Position numbers and translations under genes: made by a program
NCBI RefSeq assembly: GCF_002128405.1
Contig: NZ_NETJ01000002.1
Coordinates: forward strand, 558,001 to 622,000
DNA length: 64,000 nucleotides
Direction: 5' to 3'
Source of the DNA: Gottfriedia solisilvae
GTDB lineage: Bacteria > Bacillota > Bacilli > Bacillales > Bacillaceae_G
In this document: positions 6,604 through 14,695 of the stretch, in pieces
How the letters are laid out: every line of letters starts with the position of its first letter
How positions within the stretch are numbered: the first letter of the stretch is position 1
The notes under the pieces: model-generated
What the model was told of the DNA's origin: nothing
The model's database searches: none
The model's input: the letters and a program-made list of their open reading frames with translations, nothing else

Positions 6604-7848
6604 TCAATTAGAAGAAATAAAAAATTCACTGTTTAGCAAAGGTCGATCTTGCAAGTATAAAGCTAAATCTGGACAGTTCCCTTCAACAATTTCCTTTGCA
6701 ATAAGCTTCGACAGCAGCTGGCTGTAAACCGTCCCGTTATCACCAAAGGCAAATAGGAAATAACTATTTGGAAATGCATCATATTTTCCGATAATTGGAA
6801 TGCCATCGAATGTGCCTCCATAAAATGCTGCTAAGTAATATGCTGGCTGTACTTGAATAGTTGGAAACATTTTATTAAACTCTTCTATCAGTTTCTTCTT
6901 CTTGTGAATCAGTTTACTATCACGATCTTCAGGGTAAGAAGTATTATCATCAAGTCCGCCTATGATAATCCTGTTATCTCTAGTTGTACGCATAAATAAA
7001 TAGGGACGAGCGGTTTCCCAAATGAGTGTTCTGTTATACCATTTGGAAAGATCTTTGACTGGTTGGGTAGTTACGGTATATGTACTTACAAAGGAAGCTT
7101 TTTTCTCCTTTTGAATTTCTATTCCTTCATAACCTGCTGCATAAATAATATATCTTGTTTTGATAGAATGACCATTCTTAGTAGATACAATCACCTTATC
7201 TTGTTCTTTATCATAATGGTGACCGTTCATTTCCGAATGTTCAAATATTCGGATTCCTTTACTTGCGGCGTACTCCAAAAGTGCATGGGTGTATCTGAAA
7301 GGATTGATTTCTGCATCATTGTATGAATAAATAGCGGCATCCCTGCTAAATGGATATTTTGCTTCAATATCATCCTTTGTTAAAAAAGTAAGTTCACAGT
7401 TTTTCTGTTTTAAGAAATCATATTCCTTTTTTAGACTTTCAACGTCGTCCCGACAGCTTGCGGTATAAAGAGTATCTCTTCTGTTGAATTCACAATTAAT
7501 GATGACTTTTTTTGAGGCTACTTCAATTTCATTTATGGATTCCTTCAGTAGTTGTAAATGCCTTTCGATGTAACCTTCTCCAAAGGTGTTGATCAAATCT
7601 GTAAACATTTTTTCACCGGAATATTGAAGGAGGGCCGTATTCGTACTAGTACTGCCGCAGCCAATGGTTGATTTTTCAATTACAACCACATCTAAATTTG
7701 TATCGGAAAGATAATATGCACATTGTGCCCCTGAGCTTCCCCCCCCAATGATTAAAACATCACAAGATAGGTCTGCTTCCAACGCCGGATATGATGGAGC
7801 ATCAGGAAAAGTTGTAGGCCAATAATAGGTTCCAGATTGTAAATTCAT
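6604..7848 (-). CDS. FAD-dependent oxidoreductase (DAO family)
   Basis: This 414-residue flavoenzyme has the Rossmann dinucleotide motif IIGGGSSGAQ near residue 32, followed by VVVIEKSTIGCGSTSTN as in the glycine/D-amino-acid oxidase (DAO) family, and a C-terminal FAD-contact region FAFGDNGTVYS. GGAGG lies 6 nt before the ATG. It is one of the few genes in the array read against the repeat orientation. Substrate not predictable. Confidence 0.85.
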   Translation of the reverse strand: MNLQSGTYYWPTTFPDAPSYPALEADLSCDVLIIGGGSSGAQCAYYLSDTNLDVVVIEKSTIGCGSTSTNTALLQYSGEKMFTDLINTFGEGYIERHLQLLKESINEIEVASKKVIINCEFNRRDTLYTASCRDDVESLKKEYDFLKQKNCELTFLTKDDIEAKYPFSRDAAIYSYNDAEINPFRYTHALLEYAASKGIRIFEHSEMNGHHYDKEQDKVIVSTKNGHSIKTRYIIYAAGYEGIEIQKEKKASFVSTYTVTTQPVKDLSKWYNRTLIWETARPYLFMRTTRDNRIIIGGLDDNTSYPEDRDSKLIHKKKKLIEEFNKMFPTIQVQPAYYLAAFYGGTFDGIPIIGKYDAFPNSYFLFAFGDNGTVYSQLLSKLIAKEIVEGNCPDLALYLQDRPLLNSEFFISSN

Positions 7849-8250
7849 CTATATCCTCCAGTTATTAAAAAGTATATTTTTACTATTTCCAACCTCATTT
7901 TGTGTATGCAAAAAATCCCACTCAGATTTAACACTGTGTAATATTAAATATATGTGAAAGAATGAAGGTAACTGAACTGAAGTGAAATTTAAAATAGAAA
8001 CGGCATCTGCCAGTTCTTTCGAGAAAATGACAAGTAAAGCACAAAGGCAGGAGAAGTGAGGCGCAAACAATTTAGCTCGATTTCACGTATTGAAAATCTG
8101 CACATATACTCGGAGCAAGAAACTGAAAAGAGGAAATTCAAAAATTAAGGATGAAATTTTTGAATGGATTGAAGAAAGAGGATTTACTGAAGAAATTAGG
8201 AATTTTTTAGTAAGAATAGTATTATGTTCAGCTAATACATAGTTCGTTAT

Positions 8251-8270
8251 GTAACTAACTGCCGCATTAT
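8251..8270 (+). repeat. Dispersed palindrome, copy 7 (strongly degenerate)
   Basis: GTAACTAACTGCCGCATTA resembles a left arm joined to a tail-like TGGCAG core; the right arm is lost. Followed by ATGATCGACTACCTGTAT, like the first half of the common terminator stem. Confidence 0.4.
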
Positions 8271-8305
8271 ATATGATCGACTACCTGTATTGAAATTTAG
8301 GATTA

Positions 8306-8338
8306 AAAAGGGGTAGCTACTGCTATCCCTTTTTTATA
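8306..8338. terminator. Bidirectional terminator
   Basis: GGGTAGC pairs with GCTATCCC (one bulge), with A-run before and T-run after, so it can end the minus-strand GerAB gene and plus-strand transcripts. Confidence 0.7.
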
Positions 8339-8365
8339 CTTAAAAATAACGTGGTTAAGTAATTA

Positions 8366-9475
8366 CTATTTTTTTGAAAATTTTATTTTTCTTTGAATAA
8401 GAACAATTAATAACAGACATACAGGAATAATAACTTGAAGAGGTATATGTAAATAATATGGGACTATTTCAAATCCTTCTTTAATGTGTTCTAAGTAATT
8501 TGGGGCCATGAATAAAGAAAGCATAATAATTATAATACTAAGGGGATATATTAGCTTTTCAGTTTTCTTTACATTAAATAAATCGGCAGAACCAGAAAGT
8601 GCACAATAGAAAAAAATAGTAATTTTTATAAATCCTCCAAAAACCATTAACATAATAACAAATGTATCTAGTCTTTGTATAAAATGTGCAATATTAACAA
8701 AACTAACTGCCGTTAAAAGTGGAAAAGAAGTTCTTTCAAATAATGAAGCGCCTAAGATTGCTATATTATTAATATTGAATATAATCATTAATATCCCTGT
8801 GACAATTATCGCTAAAAATCCTATCTTAAATGTTTTTTTTGTTTTATTTACATAGGGAAAAATCATAGTAAACGTTATGAGTTCACCAAAAGGAAAAGTT
8901 AATGTAATGGGAAAGACATCTTTCAAAATTGGTTGTATTCCATTTTCTAAAACTGGCCTTAAATTATTAAAGTTTTGTAATTTAGAAATTGTTTCTGCTC
9001 CAATTAAAAAAAACAACATAATAACAATTAACATAAAAATTACTTCATTAGCCCGTGCAAATGTTTCAAGTCCCTTATATAAGCTATAAACTATTAGTGA
9101 CATCATAATAATTCCAATTAAAATAATAGACGAAGAATTATATAGTGTAATAACTAAAACTTCTTCAAAATCACGTAAATCTCGTGCTGCAATATAAAGG
9201 AAATATACAATATAAATTAATGCTACAACTTTACCTGCATATTCTCCTAATATTAGTTGTATGTATTTTGTAAAAAGTAAACTTGGATATATTTCATATA
9301 ATTTCAAATACACATATAATAATATACAACACAAAATAAGACTAATAAATATACTTATCCAACCGTCTTGTTTTGAATTATGAGCAAGGCCGAATACTGA
9401 TGTAGTTCCTCCCTCAAACAAAAAAATCATACAAAATAATTGGAATCCACTGATTGATAATTTTCGATTCATCAT
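8366..9475 (-). CDS. GerAB/ProY-family spore germination permease (orphan)
   Basis: This 369-residue protein has about ten TM segments in the APC-like endospore-germination fold (SISGFQLFCMIFLFEGGTTS at the N-terminus). GerAB subunits sense germinants in the spore inner membrane together with GerAA and GerAC, none of which is adjacent. It is clearly paralogous to the gene at 62829-63959 along its whole length. TGAGGTAAT precedes two adjacent ATG codons (9475, 9472). It is read against the array direction. Confidence 0.85.
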   Translation of the reverse strand: MMNRKLSISGFQLFCMIFLFEGGTTSVFGLAHNSKQDGWISIFISLILCCILLYVYLKLYEIYPSLLFTKYIQLILGEYAGKVVALIYIVYFLYIAARDLRDFEEVLVITLYNSSSIILIGIIMMSLIVYSLYKGLETFARANEVIFMLIVIMLFFLIGAETISKLQNFNNLRPVLENGIQPILKDVFPITLTFPFGELITFTMIFPYVNKTKKTFKIGFLAIIVTGILMIIFNINNIAILGASLFERTSFPLLTAVSFVNIAHFIQRLDTFVIMLMVFGGFIKITIFFYCALSGSADLFNVKKTEKLIYPLSIIIIMLSLFMAPNYLEHIKEGFEIVPYYLHIPLQVIIPVCLLLIVLIQRKIKFSKK

Positions 9476-9577
9476 ATTACCTCAAATGATTTCAATTTAA
9501 TTATAATATTATGGTTACCTTTAATTTCCAATAATATGTGAAAGTGAAATATTACCGATATTGATACTAAGAAAAAG

Positions 9578-9601
9578 GATAGGTAATTACTATCTTTTTT
9601 C
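9578..9601 (+). terminator. Short hairpin of the GGATAG family
   Basis: GATAG / CTATC stem with A-rich left and T-run right; the sequence AAAGGATAGGTAA also begins the larger hairpin at 13998. Confidence 0.5.
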
Positions 9602-9676
9602 AATTTTTTTATTTCAACTCTTTCAGTAATTCGTCACTTTAATGAGGAAAGGTATTAGCCCTTTTGGGGTGTAAAT

Positions 9677-9823
9677 TTGAAGGGAAAATTGATTTATGGA
9701 ATGACTATTTTATTTGCGATGTTATGTATCGGGTTGTCTACTTGTCAAAAAATAAAGAAATTGTTCATGTTAGTAAAAGAAATTGTAGATAGCTATGGTG
9801 GAAATCAAGGACTAATAAAATAA
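9677..9823 (+). CDS. Small membrane or lipoprotein-like protein (48 aa)
   Basis: A TTG start 5 nt after GGGGTG opens a 48-codon frame: one hydrophobic segment (YGMTILFAMLCIGLSTCQ) then a basic amphipathic tail. A cysteine at the end of the hydrophobic run could be lipidated but the lipobox is poor. The palindrome begins 9 nt after the stop, the usual cassette spacing, which supports it as a real gene. Confidence 0.4.
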   Translation: MKGKLIYGMTILFAMLCIGLSTCQKIKKLFMLVKEIVDSYGGNQGLIK

Positions 9824-9831
9824 TAGTTATA

Positions 9832-9856
9832 GAACTAAACGAGCGCGTTAGTTCAA
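9832..9856 (+). repeat. Dispersed palindrome, copy 8
   Basis: GAACTAAACGAGCGCGTTAG then TTC; no tail recognisable downstream. Confidence 0.75.
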
Positions 9857-9925
9857 AAGCAGACTCGGATAACTATGAAGGATTCGTTATAGTACTGTAA
9901 AATTATAATGAGGGGATATTTGTTT

Positions 9926-10306
9926 ATGAGATCAAGTGTCAAAATAAAAAAAAATGGGAAGACGTAGATTTTTTTGAACTACATATGGAATTCATTGCAG
10001 TAGATTGCAAATCTTGATATTTACACTACAAATGAAGAATTAATTTGGATAAAGAGGTATATATTGATATTTTTAACGTTTATACTATTTTACACTTTTG
10101 CTTTGTGGTTAGTAGATGCTAATGTTGAATTTGCTATTATGAGTACATCTGGTGTTAACTACAGTATAATTAGTACTTATTTTTACGATTAGTATGAATA
10201 TCTTAATTGGTCTTATAAAGTAATAAAATTTGACCGTATTATTGTCTTTATATATTCAATAATCTTTGTTGCTTTTTGTTTAATAAAAAAACGTTTGAAA
10301 ATATAA
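9926..10306 (+). pseudogene. Two-TM protein gene with frameshifts and an in-frame amber stop
   Basis: An ATG after GAGGGGATATTTGTTT begins MRSSVKIKK and loses frame in a run of nine A. KWEDVDFFELHMEFIAVDCK continues in another frame, then a further frame gives a TM helix (YILIFLTFILFYTFALWLV) ending STYFYD-amber-YEYLNWSYKV and a second TM helix (IIVFIYSIIFVAFCLIKKRL). The protein reads smoothly through the TAG. The repeat starts 15 bp after the final stop. A dead cassette gene of unknown family. Confidence 0.55.
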
Positions 10307-10318
10307 GAAACATTCTTA

Positions 10319-10410
10319 TTCTACTAACGAGAGCGTTAGTTGAAGGTCGTGAGTCACATTTGTGGCTCATTTTTTTATTAAAAAAATGGCATTTTAGTTG
10401 AACAAGGAAA
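10319..10410 (+). repeat. Dispersed element, copy 9 (complete)
   Basis: Palindrome 10321-10344 (AGAG centre), terminator TGAGTCACATTTGTGGCTCA with T-run, tail ATGGCATTTTAGTTGAAC then AAGGAAA. Confidence 0.85.
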
Positions 10411-10474
10411 ACCAAAATAAAAATAGAATTAAGTAATATTATGGGTAAGTTTTTGATGTTGAGGTGAATTAGTA

Positions 10475-11092
10475 TTGGAAAATAAAATTATTTATTGGAT
10501 CGGTGGCTCTGCTTGTGCTGGTAAAAGTACTTTAGCTAATATGATAGCTGATAAGTATAAAATGGACCTTTATTCATGTGACGAACATTTTTATGAGCAT
10601 TTGAGTAATATTTCCGCCATTAATTATCCGGCAATGTATAAGGTATCTAAAATGAATGCAAACGAAGCTTTTTATCTAAGGGATATTGAGGAACAGTTAA
10701 GAGTATATACACAATCCTTTATAGAAGATTTTCAGTTTGTTATGAATGATATTTTAAATACTCATACCTCATCAATTGTAGTAGAAGGTAATCAATTATT
10801 ACCTTCTTTAGTTTTTCCTTATTTGAGAAAAAAACAAAATGCGGTTTGGATAATTCCCACAGAAAGTTTTCAAAAAAATCATTATAAGAAAAGGGAATGG
10901 TTAAAAGATATTTTAGAAAGTACAGACGATCCAACAGTTTCATTCGATAACTGGATGAAGAGAGATGCTCTATTTGCAAAGTATATCTATCATGAAGCTA
11001 AAAAATTAAAGTTACAAACTTTATTAGTCGATGGGAGTAATAATATAGATGAAAATTTCAACTATATTGAGAGAATTTTTGGGCTAAAATAA
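10475..11092 (+). CDS. P-loop kinase-like protein
   Basis: This 205-residue protein begins with a Walker A motif GGSACAGKSTLA (residues 10-21), followed by a small-molecule-kinase-like layout (YSCDEHFYEHL, then SSIVVEGNQLLPSL as the Walker B-like strand). Size and motif order fit nucleoside, gluconate or zeta-like kinases, but the substrate is unclear. GAGGTG at 10461-10466 fixes the TTG start. Single gene of its unit; the repeat begins 12 bp after the stop. Confidence 0.75.
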   Translation: MENKIIYWIGGSACAGKSTLANMIADKYKMDLYSCDEHFYEHLSNISAINYPAMYKVSKMNANEAFYLRDIEEQLRVYTQSFIEDFQFVMNDILNTHTSSIVVEGNQLLPSLVFPYLRKKQNAVWIIPTESFQKNHYKKREWLKDILESTDDPTVSFDNWMKRDALFAKYIYHEAKKLKLQTLLVDGSNNIDENFNYIERIFGLK

Positions 11093-11096
11093 AAAT

Positions 11097-11250
11097 TCTT
11101 ATACAACTAACGCATGTGTTAGCCATCCATGGATCTAGAATTCACAACAGCGAATGAAAGGATTAGTTCGTTCTTTCATGATAGTTGTATAACAATCGAC
11201 TGCTTCGGCGGTCTTTTTTGTTGTACTAACTGGCAGATTGGTTTAATAAG
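11097..11250 (+). repeat. Dispersed element, copy 10, interrupted
   Basis: The left palindrome (CAACTAACGCATGTGTTAG, 11104-11122) is followed by about 60 bp of extra sequence and then TAGTTGTATAA, which pairs with TTATACAACTA at 11099. Terminator GACTGCTTCGGCGGTC and tail ACTAACTGGCAGATTGGTTT follow as usual. The element seems to have received a small insertion. Confidence 0.7.
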
Positions 11251-11323
11251 TAATTAAAGGTATTTAGAGATATTTTGAAGAACATAAAAATATCAGGTGG
11301 ATTCTTTAGGAGGATTACAGGAT

Positions 11324-11752
11324 ATGTACAGATTTGTTCAGAGTATATTGGCAATTGTCTTGATTTTGAACCTTATGGGTTGTAATCAAGATCCAAAATC
11401 TTCAACAAACGGTACAACTGAGGAGACAACAATTACTAAATATTGGACTGGACAACAAAAGAATGCCGTTTCTTCAAGAGATATTGGTATTTGTGGAAAG
11501 TCAAAAGTGGCAAAAAGGAATGGTTCACCAGGTTTTATTATGATCAATTTTTTAGAAGAGCCACTTACATATCATTCAACTGAACTTGTAGTAAAATTCT
11601 CTTCTGAATCAATGATTGATACTGGGTATAAGTTAGGATCTTTGTCACTTTGGACAAAATCTGAATCAACTAAAGAAATATATATCGGTAAAATGGATAG
11701 CAGTAATAAACCAAATGATCTTGTAGTTTATCAGATTGGTGGTTGTTTATAA
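11324..11752 (+). CDS. Lipoprotein of unknown function
   Basis: A 142-residue protein with a signal peptide and lipobox (SILAIVLILNLMGC), so it is lipidated on Cys19 and anchored outside the membrane. AGGAGG at 11310-11315 points to the ATG at 11324; the open frame upstream to GTG 11297 is not needed. The mature part is polar and ends with a cysteine-containing YQIGGCL. No family recognised. The repeat starts 27 bp downstream. Confidence 0.65.
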   Translation: MYRFVQSILAIVLILNLMGCNQDPKSSTNGTTEETTITKYWTGQQKNAVSSRDIGICGKSKVAKRNGSPGFIMINFLEEPLTYHSTELVVKFSSESMIDTGYKLGSLSLWTKSESTKEIYIGKMDSSNKPNDLVVYQIGGCL

Positions 11753-11778
11753 TAATTGAAATCAAATACGATTTACAT

Positions 11779-11868
11779 CAACTAACGAGAGCGTTATTTG
11801 AAGGTCAAGAACTGTTAAAACTGTTCTTTTTTTATTGAAGTAACCGGCAGATTAGTTGCATTTAAAAG
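11779..11868 (+). repeat. Dispersed element, copy 11 (complete)
   Basis: Palindrome 11779-11802 (AGAG centre), terminator AGAACTGTTAAAACTGTTCT with T-run, tail TAACCGGCAGATTAGTTGCA. Confidence 0.8.
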
Positions 11869-11893
11869 GGGGATGTTAAAGTAGAAAAAAGTA

Positions 11894-11932
11894 AAAGAAC
11901 CCTGTTTATAGCATAATAGGGTTCTTTTATTA
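11894..11932. terminator. Bidirectional terminator between copy 11 and the minus-strand gene
   Basis: AAAGAACCCT pairs with AGGGTTCTTT with A/T runs on both sides; it can end the minus-strand secreted-protein gene at 11973. Confidence 0.75.
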
Positions 11933-11972
11933 TATGGTATGGGGAGACCGAACGTTATTACTAGTTAATTTA

Positions 11973-12503
11973 TTACTTCCATAGAGTTTCAGTTTTATGC
12001 TCGATGATGTGTACTACTTTTGGTTCAATATTTTTTTTCATTTGCTCCATTTGATCGTCATTATTACCAACCTGAATTTGTGCCTGTGTTTGTGCAATGG
12101 CATCAATTACTTGTTGTTTAGAAACATTTTTAGAAGCTGCAATCTCAACTACAGTCTTTCCTGTCGCTAATTCTTGTTTTAATTCTTGTGCGTTTATTTT
12201 TAATATAGAAAATAATTTTTCATCGTTTAAAAAATAATCTGCAGTATAATCAGGTTGACCTTTTGTAGAAAAAAAGCCTTCCACTTTAATATTTGAAGGT
12301 GTAGGTTGACCTTTTAATACCGATTGAATTTCTTTAGCGCTTGGTGCTTTTACTGTTGTTTTTACTTGTTTAATTTGATTAGATTGTACAGTTTTTACTG
12401 ACTCGTTTTTTTCCTTTTGAGCAGCGTATGTAGTGCCAGCTCCTACTAATAATGCTGTTGAGATTCCAAGTACTGTGAATAATTTTGTTTTATGCTTTAC
12501 CAT
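11973..12503 (-). CDS. Secreted protein, DUF2680/YckD-like
   Basis: A 176-residue protein with a classical Sec signal peptide (KLFTVLGISTALLVGAGTTYA, AxA-type cleavage). The C-terminal part has the helix-loop pattern QELATGKTVVEIAASKNVSK that recurs in YckD/DUF2680-type exported proteins. AAGGGG stands 8 nt before the ATG at 12503; an ATG six codons earlier has no site. Read against the array. Function unknown. Confidence 0.65.
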   Translation of the reverse strand: MVKHKTKLFTVLGISTALLVGAGTTYAAQKEKNESVKTVQSNQIKQVKTTVKAPSAKEIQSVLKGQPTPSNIKVEGFFSTKGQPDYTADYFLNDEKLFSILKINAQELKQELATGKTVVEIAASKNVSKQQVIDAIAQTQAQIQVGNNDDQMEQMKKNIEPKVVHIIEHKTETLWK

Positions 12504-12611
12504 TTTAAAACCCCTTTTCATAGTTATATTGGGTGTTACAGGTACAAGGATAACCAGACTATGTAAAGATGAAATGAAGATGAGATAAAGTTGAAATGAA
12601 ACTTTCTTATT

Positions 12612-12668
12612 GAACTAACGAGAGCATTAGTTGAACAAATTCAGGAGTCGATTATGATCGGCTCCTGT
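12612..12668 (+). repeat. Dispersed element, copy 12
   Basis: Palindrome 12612-12635 (AGAG centre) plus terminator AGGAGTCG / CGGCTCCT (12643-12668); only a weak tail follows (TCTAGTTGAGTAATAAG). Confidence 0.8.
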
Positions 12669-12762
12669 TTAAGTATTTGTCTAGTTGAGTAATAAGAAAG
12701 GAAATACATATTTAAATGAAGAATATTTCAAATTTAGAAGTATGACTCAAGGGAGAGTTTAA

Positions 12763-12963
12763 ATGGATAGACAAAGAACATTTTTTTATGGATTTATTAT
12801 TGGAGTTACTTTAATGATTGTACCTATACATCCTTTCTTCTTTTGGAGAGATGTTATGGATATTGTTGACACTATTTTTCGTTATCTTGGTTTTGTACTT
12901 TTCCTAATTTGTGGTGGTGCATTAATTAAAGATTTATACAGAGTTATAGTAAGTAGGAAATAG
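12763..12963 (+). CDS. Small two-TM membrane protein
   Basis: A 66-residue protein with two TM segments (TFFYGFIIGVTLMIVPIHPF and FRYLGFVLFLICGGALIKDL). AAGGGAGAG precedes the ATG. A stand-alone unit; the repeat begins 7 bp after the stop. No family recognised. Confidence 0.55.
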   Translation: MDRQRTFFYGFIIGVTLMIVPIHPFFFWRDVMDIVDTIFRYLGFVLFLICGGALIKDLYRVIVSRK

Positions 12964-12969
12964 CTTGTA

Positions 12970-13052
12970 CAACTAACGCATGCTTTAGTTGAATAAGATT
13001 CCAAAATTGAACAACAAATAGAGAAACGGAGGATCTATACCGTTTCTTTTTT
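12970..13052 (+). repeat. Dispersed element, copy 13 (CATG centre)
   Basis: Palindrome CAACTAACGCATGCTTTAG and TTGAA (12970-12993), then a terminator GAAACGG / CCGTTTC with T-run (13021-13052). Confidence 0.8.
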
Positions 13053-13133
13053 TATGGATACTCAAAGGTAGATCTATGCTAAAGTATAAAAATTGAAGAG
13101 TGAAAGCACTTAATGAAGAAAAGGTGAACAAGT

Positions 13134-13187
13134 ATGAGTAATATTTATAATGTTAAAACACGAAAGTTAATTTTAACTGGTAAATAG
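13134..13187 (+). CDS. Nearly empty cassette: 17-codon remnant
   Basis: AAGGTGA plus ATG open MSNIYNVKTRKLILTGK and stop. The start region looks genuine but the body is missing, and the next repeat begins 22 bp later. Probably the 5' end of a deleted gene. Confidence 0.25.
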   Translation: MSNIYNVKTRKLILTGK

Positions 13188-13208
13188 TTTTCTATAATTT
13201 TTATTAAG

Positions 13209-13275
13209 TAACTAACGAGAGCGTAAGTTGTATAAAACTTAGGAGCTGATTTATTGAACAGCACCTATTTTACTT
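13209..13275 (+). repeat. Dispersed element, copy 14
   Basis: TAACTAACG-AGAG-CGTAAGTTG followed by a terminator-like stem (AGGAGCTG / CAGCACCT). Confidence 0.75.
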
Positions 13276-13437
13276 TTGGCGGATTACTTTGATAAGAAGA
13301 TATTTAAATAAAAAACTATATAAAAAAGTTAAAAAATACATCTGGAGGCAATACATGGAGCTTTTAAATAAAACTTTAAATGGGCTGAAAAAAGACTACA
13401 AAAAGATAACACATTATATATTCAACATACTGAGGGA

Positions 13438-13914
13438 TTGATTTACGAAGTTACTTGTAATTTCAAAGAACCAGCAGCTGAAAAAGCTATAAAATTATTT
13501 GAGAATCAAACGGGCTTTACGTTGCCACAAGATTATAAGGAATTTTTAATGCTACATAATGGTGCAAATCTGTTATATACACCAAGATACGGTGATGGAA
13601 TTGAGTTATTTTCACTAGAATACACGTTAGAAGTGTATGAAAGCTGGAAGCACTACGAAATGTTCGAACGTAATTTATTTGCAATCGGGACATGTAGAGA
13701 TGGATATTTATTAATTGACGCAGATCTGTGTAAACCAAATCCTAATCGAGAAGGAAATTATATGTACTGGTATACTGAGGGTGGGTCTGAAGAAGATGCA
13801 AAACTGCTATATACAAATTTCGAGTTATGGTTAGATCGAATCATAGCAGCTCAAGGCGATGATTACTGGAATTGGTCTATATTTTCGGCGGATAACTATT
13901 ATAAATATAAATAA
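13438..13914 (+). CDS. SMI1/KNR4-family protein, N-terminus frameshifted
   Basis: The domain GFTLPQDYKEFLMLHNGA and later LFAIGTCRDGYLLIDADL mark the SMI1/KNR4 (SUKH) fold, common as immunity proteins against contact-dependent toxins. The visible frame starts at TTG 13438 without a good ribosome site. A strong GGAGG plus ATG lies at 13345-13357 (MELLNKT), and coding sense continues in the downstream frame (KWAEKRLQKDNTLYIQHTEG) after an apparent loss of one base near 13370-13390. It may be a recently inactivated gene. No toxin gene is adjacent. Confidence 0.7.
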   Translation: MIYEVTCNFKEPAAEKAIKLFENQTGFTLPQDYKEFLMLHNGANLLYTPRYGDGIELFSLEYTLEVYESWKHYEMFERNLFAIGTCRDGYLLIDADLCKPNPNREGNYMYWYTEGGSEEDAKLLYTNFELWLDRIIAAQGDDYWNWSIFSADNYYKYK

Positions 13915-13924
13915 GTTTCTTATA

Positions 13925-13948
13925 CAACTAACGAGAGCTTTAGTTCAA
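13925..13948 (+). repeat. Dispersed palindrome, copy 15
   Basis: CAACTAACG-AGAG-CTTTAGTTCAA starts 11 bp after the SMI1 gene stop. A GGATAG-family terminator (13998-14047) replaces the usual one. Confidence 0.8.
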
Positions 13949-13997
13949 TAGCGTACTTTAAATGTCGTTTTAGTAAATGAGATCATTTCTAGTACAA

Positions 13998-14047
13998 AAA
14001 AGGATAGGTAACGCAGAAACATATTCTGCTTTATCTATCCTTTTTTC
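13998..14047. terminator. Bidirectional terminator, GGATAG family
   Basis: AAAGGATAGGTAACGCAGAA pairs with TTCTGCTTTATCTATCCTTT with A/T flanks; it sits between convergent genes (SMI1 protein and minus-strand lipoprotein). Confidence 0.85.
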
Positions 14048-14060
14048 ACTTATTTTTAAA

Positions 14061-14519
14061 TCAATCCAAATACTCGACTTTATTAACTTTTGTGTTTTTA
14101 AATTTCCAATTATTATCAATTTTTATTAAAGTATGCAAGAATTCACCCTGATTATCTCTAAATTCAGGACCGTTTAATTTAGTTGTCTTTTGAGTAATGA
14201 TTACTTCTGCCTTATTACTAGTTATATCCTTGATTTTAACATTAATAAGTTCATACTTTAAATCATAAGTCTCAAATAGGTTTTGCATTGTTGACTTAAA
14301 CTCTGCGCAATTATTTGTTGTACAATCAGTTTGAGATAATACTGCTTCAACATCTTCACTTTGAGTATATTCCAAATTAAGTTTGATAAAATTCTTTATT
14401 GATTGTTCATCCGATAATTTTTTATTTTTTTTCTTACCATCAGAAACACCACTTGTTCCACATGCTACTAATGTAAATACTACTGATATTAAACATAATA
14501 CGTTAATAATTTTCTTCAA
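14061..14519 (-). CDS. Lipoprotein of unknown function
   Basis: A 152-residue lipoprotein: signal peptide and lipobox (VLCLISVVFTLVACG). The C-terminal region (FIKLNLEYTQSEDVEAVLSQ through LIKIDNNWKFKNTKV) has the pattern of small NTF2/DUF4878-like secreted domains. GGAGG within the apparent upstream codons sets the start at TTG 14519 rather than the ATG at 14534. Minus strand, convergent with the SMI1-like gene. Confidence 0.6.
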   Translation of the reverse strand: MKKIINVLCLISVVFTLVACGTSGVSDGKKKNKKLSDEQSIKNFIKLNLEYTQSEDVEAVLSQTDCTTNNCAEFKSTMQNLFETYDLKYELINVKIKDITSNKAEVIITQKTTKLNGPEFRDNQGEFLHTLIKIDNNWKFKNTKVNKVEYLD

Positions 14520-14627
14520 GTAATTATCCTCCATAATAAGAAATTCCTTATTAAGATATTCAATATATGTAATATTTTTCCTTTTTTTTGAAGTCTCTGT
14601 TAAATTAATATGTTGATCTTGGAACTA

Positions 14628-14660
14628 AAAAAAGAGGCTGTCTAATTTGACAGCCTTTAA
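14628..14660 (-). terminator. Terminator (minus-strand reading)
   Basis: AGGCTGTC / GACAGCCT with a 6-nt loop. The long T-run is on the minus-strand side, so it mainly serves the gene at 14883-15725. Confidence 0.75.
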
Positions 14661-14671
14661 ACACTCTTATA

Positions 14672-14695
14672 CAACTAACGAACGCTATAGCTTAA
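14672..14695 (+). repeat. Dispersed palindrome, copy 16 (degenerate)
   Basis: CAACTAACGAACGCTATAGC: left arm intact, right arm mutated. Confidence 0.65.

Larger units (their letters stand above)
7849..8365. other. Gene-poor stretch with decayed coding traces
   Basis: About 500 bp between two minus-strand genes. Plus-strand fragments such as KIKDEIFEWIEERGFTEEI (about 8148-8242) and a GTG frame near 8059 suggest a frameshifted small gene, but nothing is recognisable. A degenerate repeat (8251-8270) and a bidirectional terminator (8306-8338) lie at its right end. Confidence 0.4.

Noticed and set aside
7849-8070. Minus-strand open frame of 73 codons after the FAD oxidoreductase start
   Set aside because: Overlaps the ribosome site of the oxidoreductase, has no start signal and an unlikely composition.
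10170-10200. Amber codon in the two-TM gene as stop-codon readthrough or pyrrolysine
   Set aside because: The same gene carries additional frameshifts and no pyrrolysine machinery is seen; simple decay explains it.
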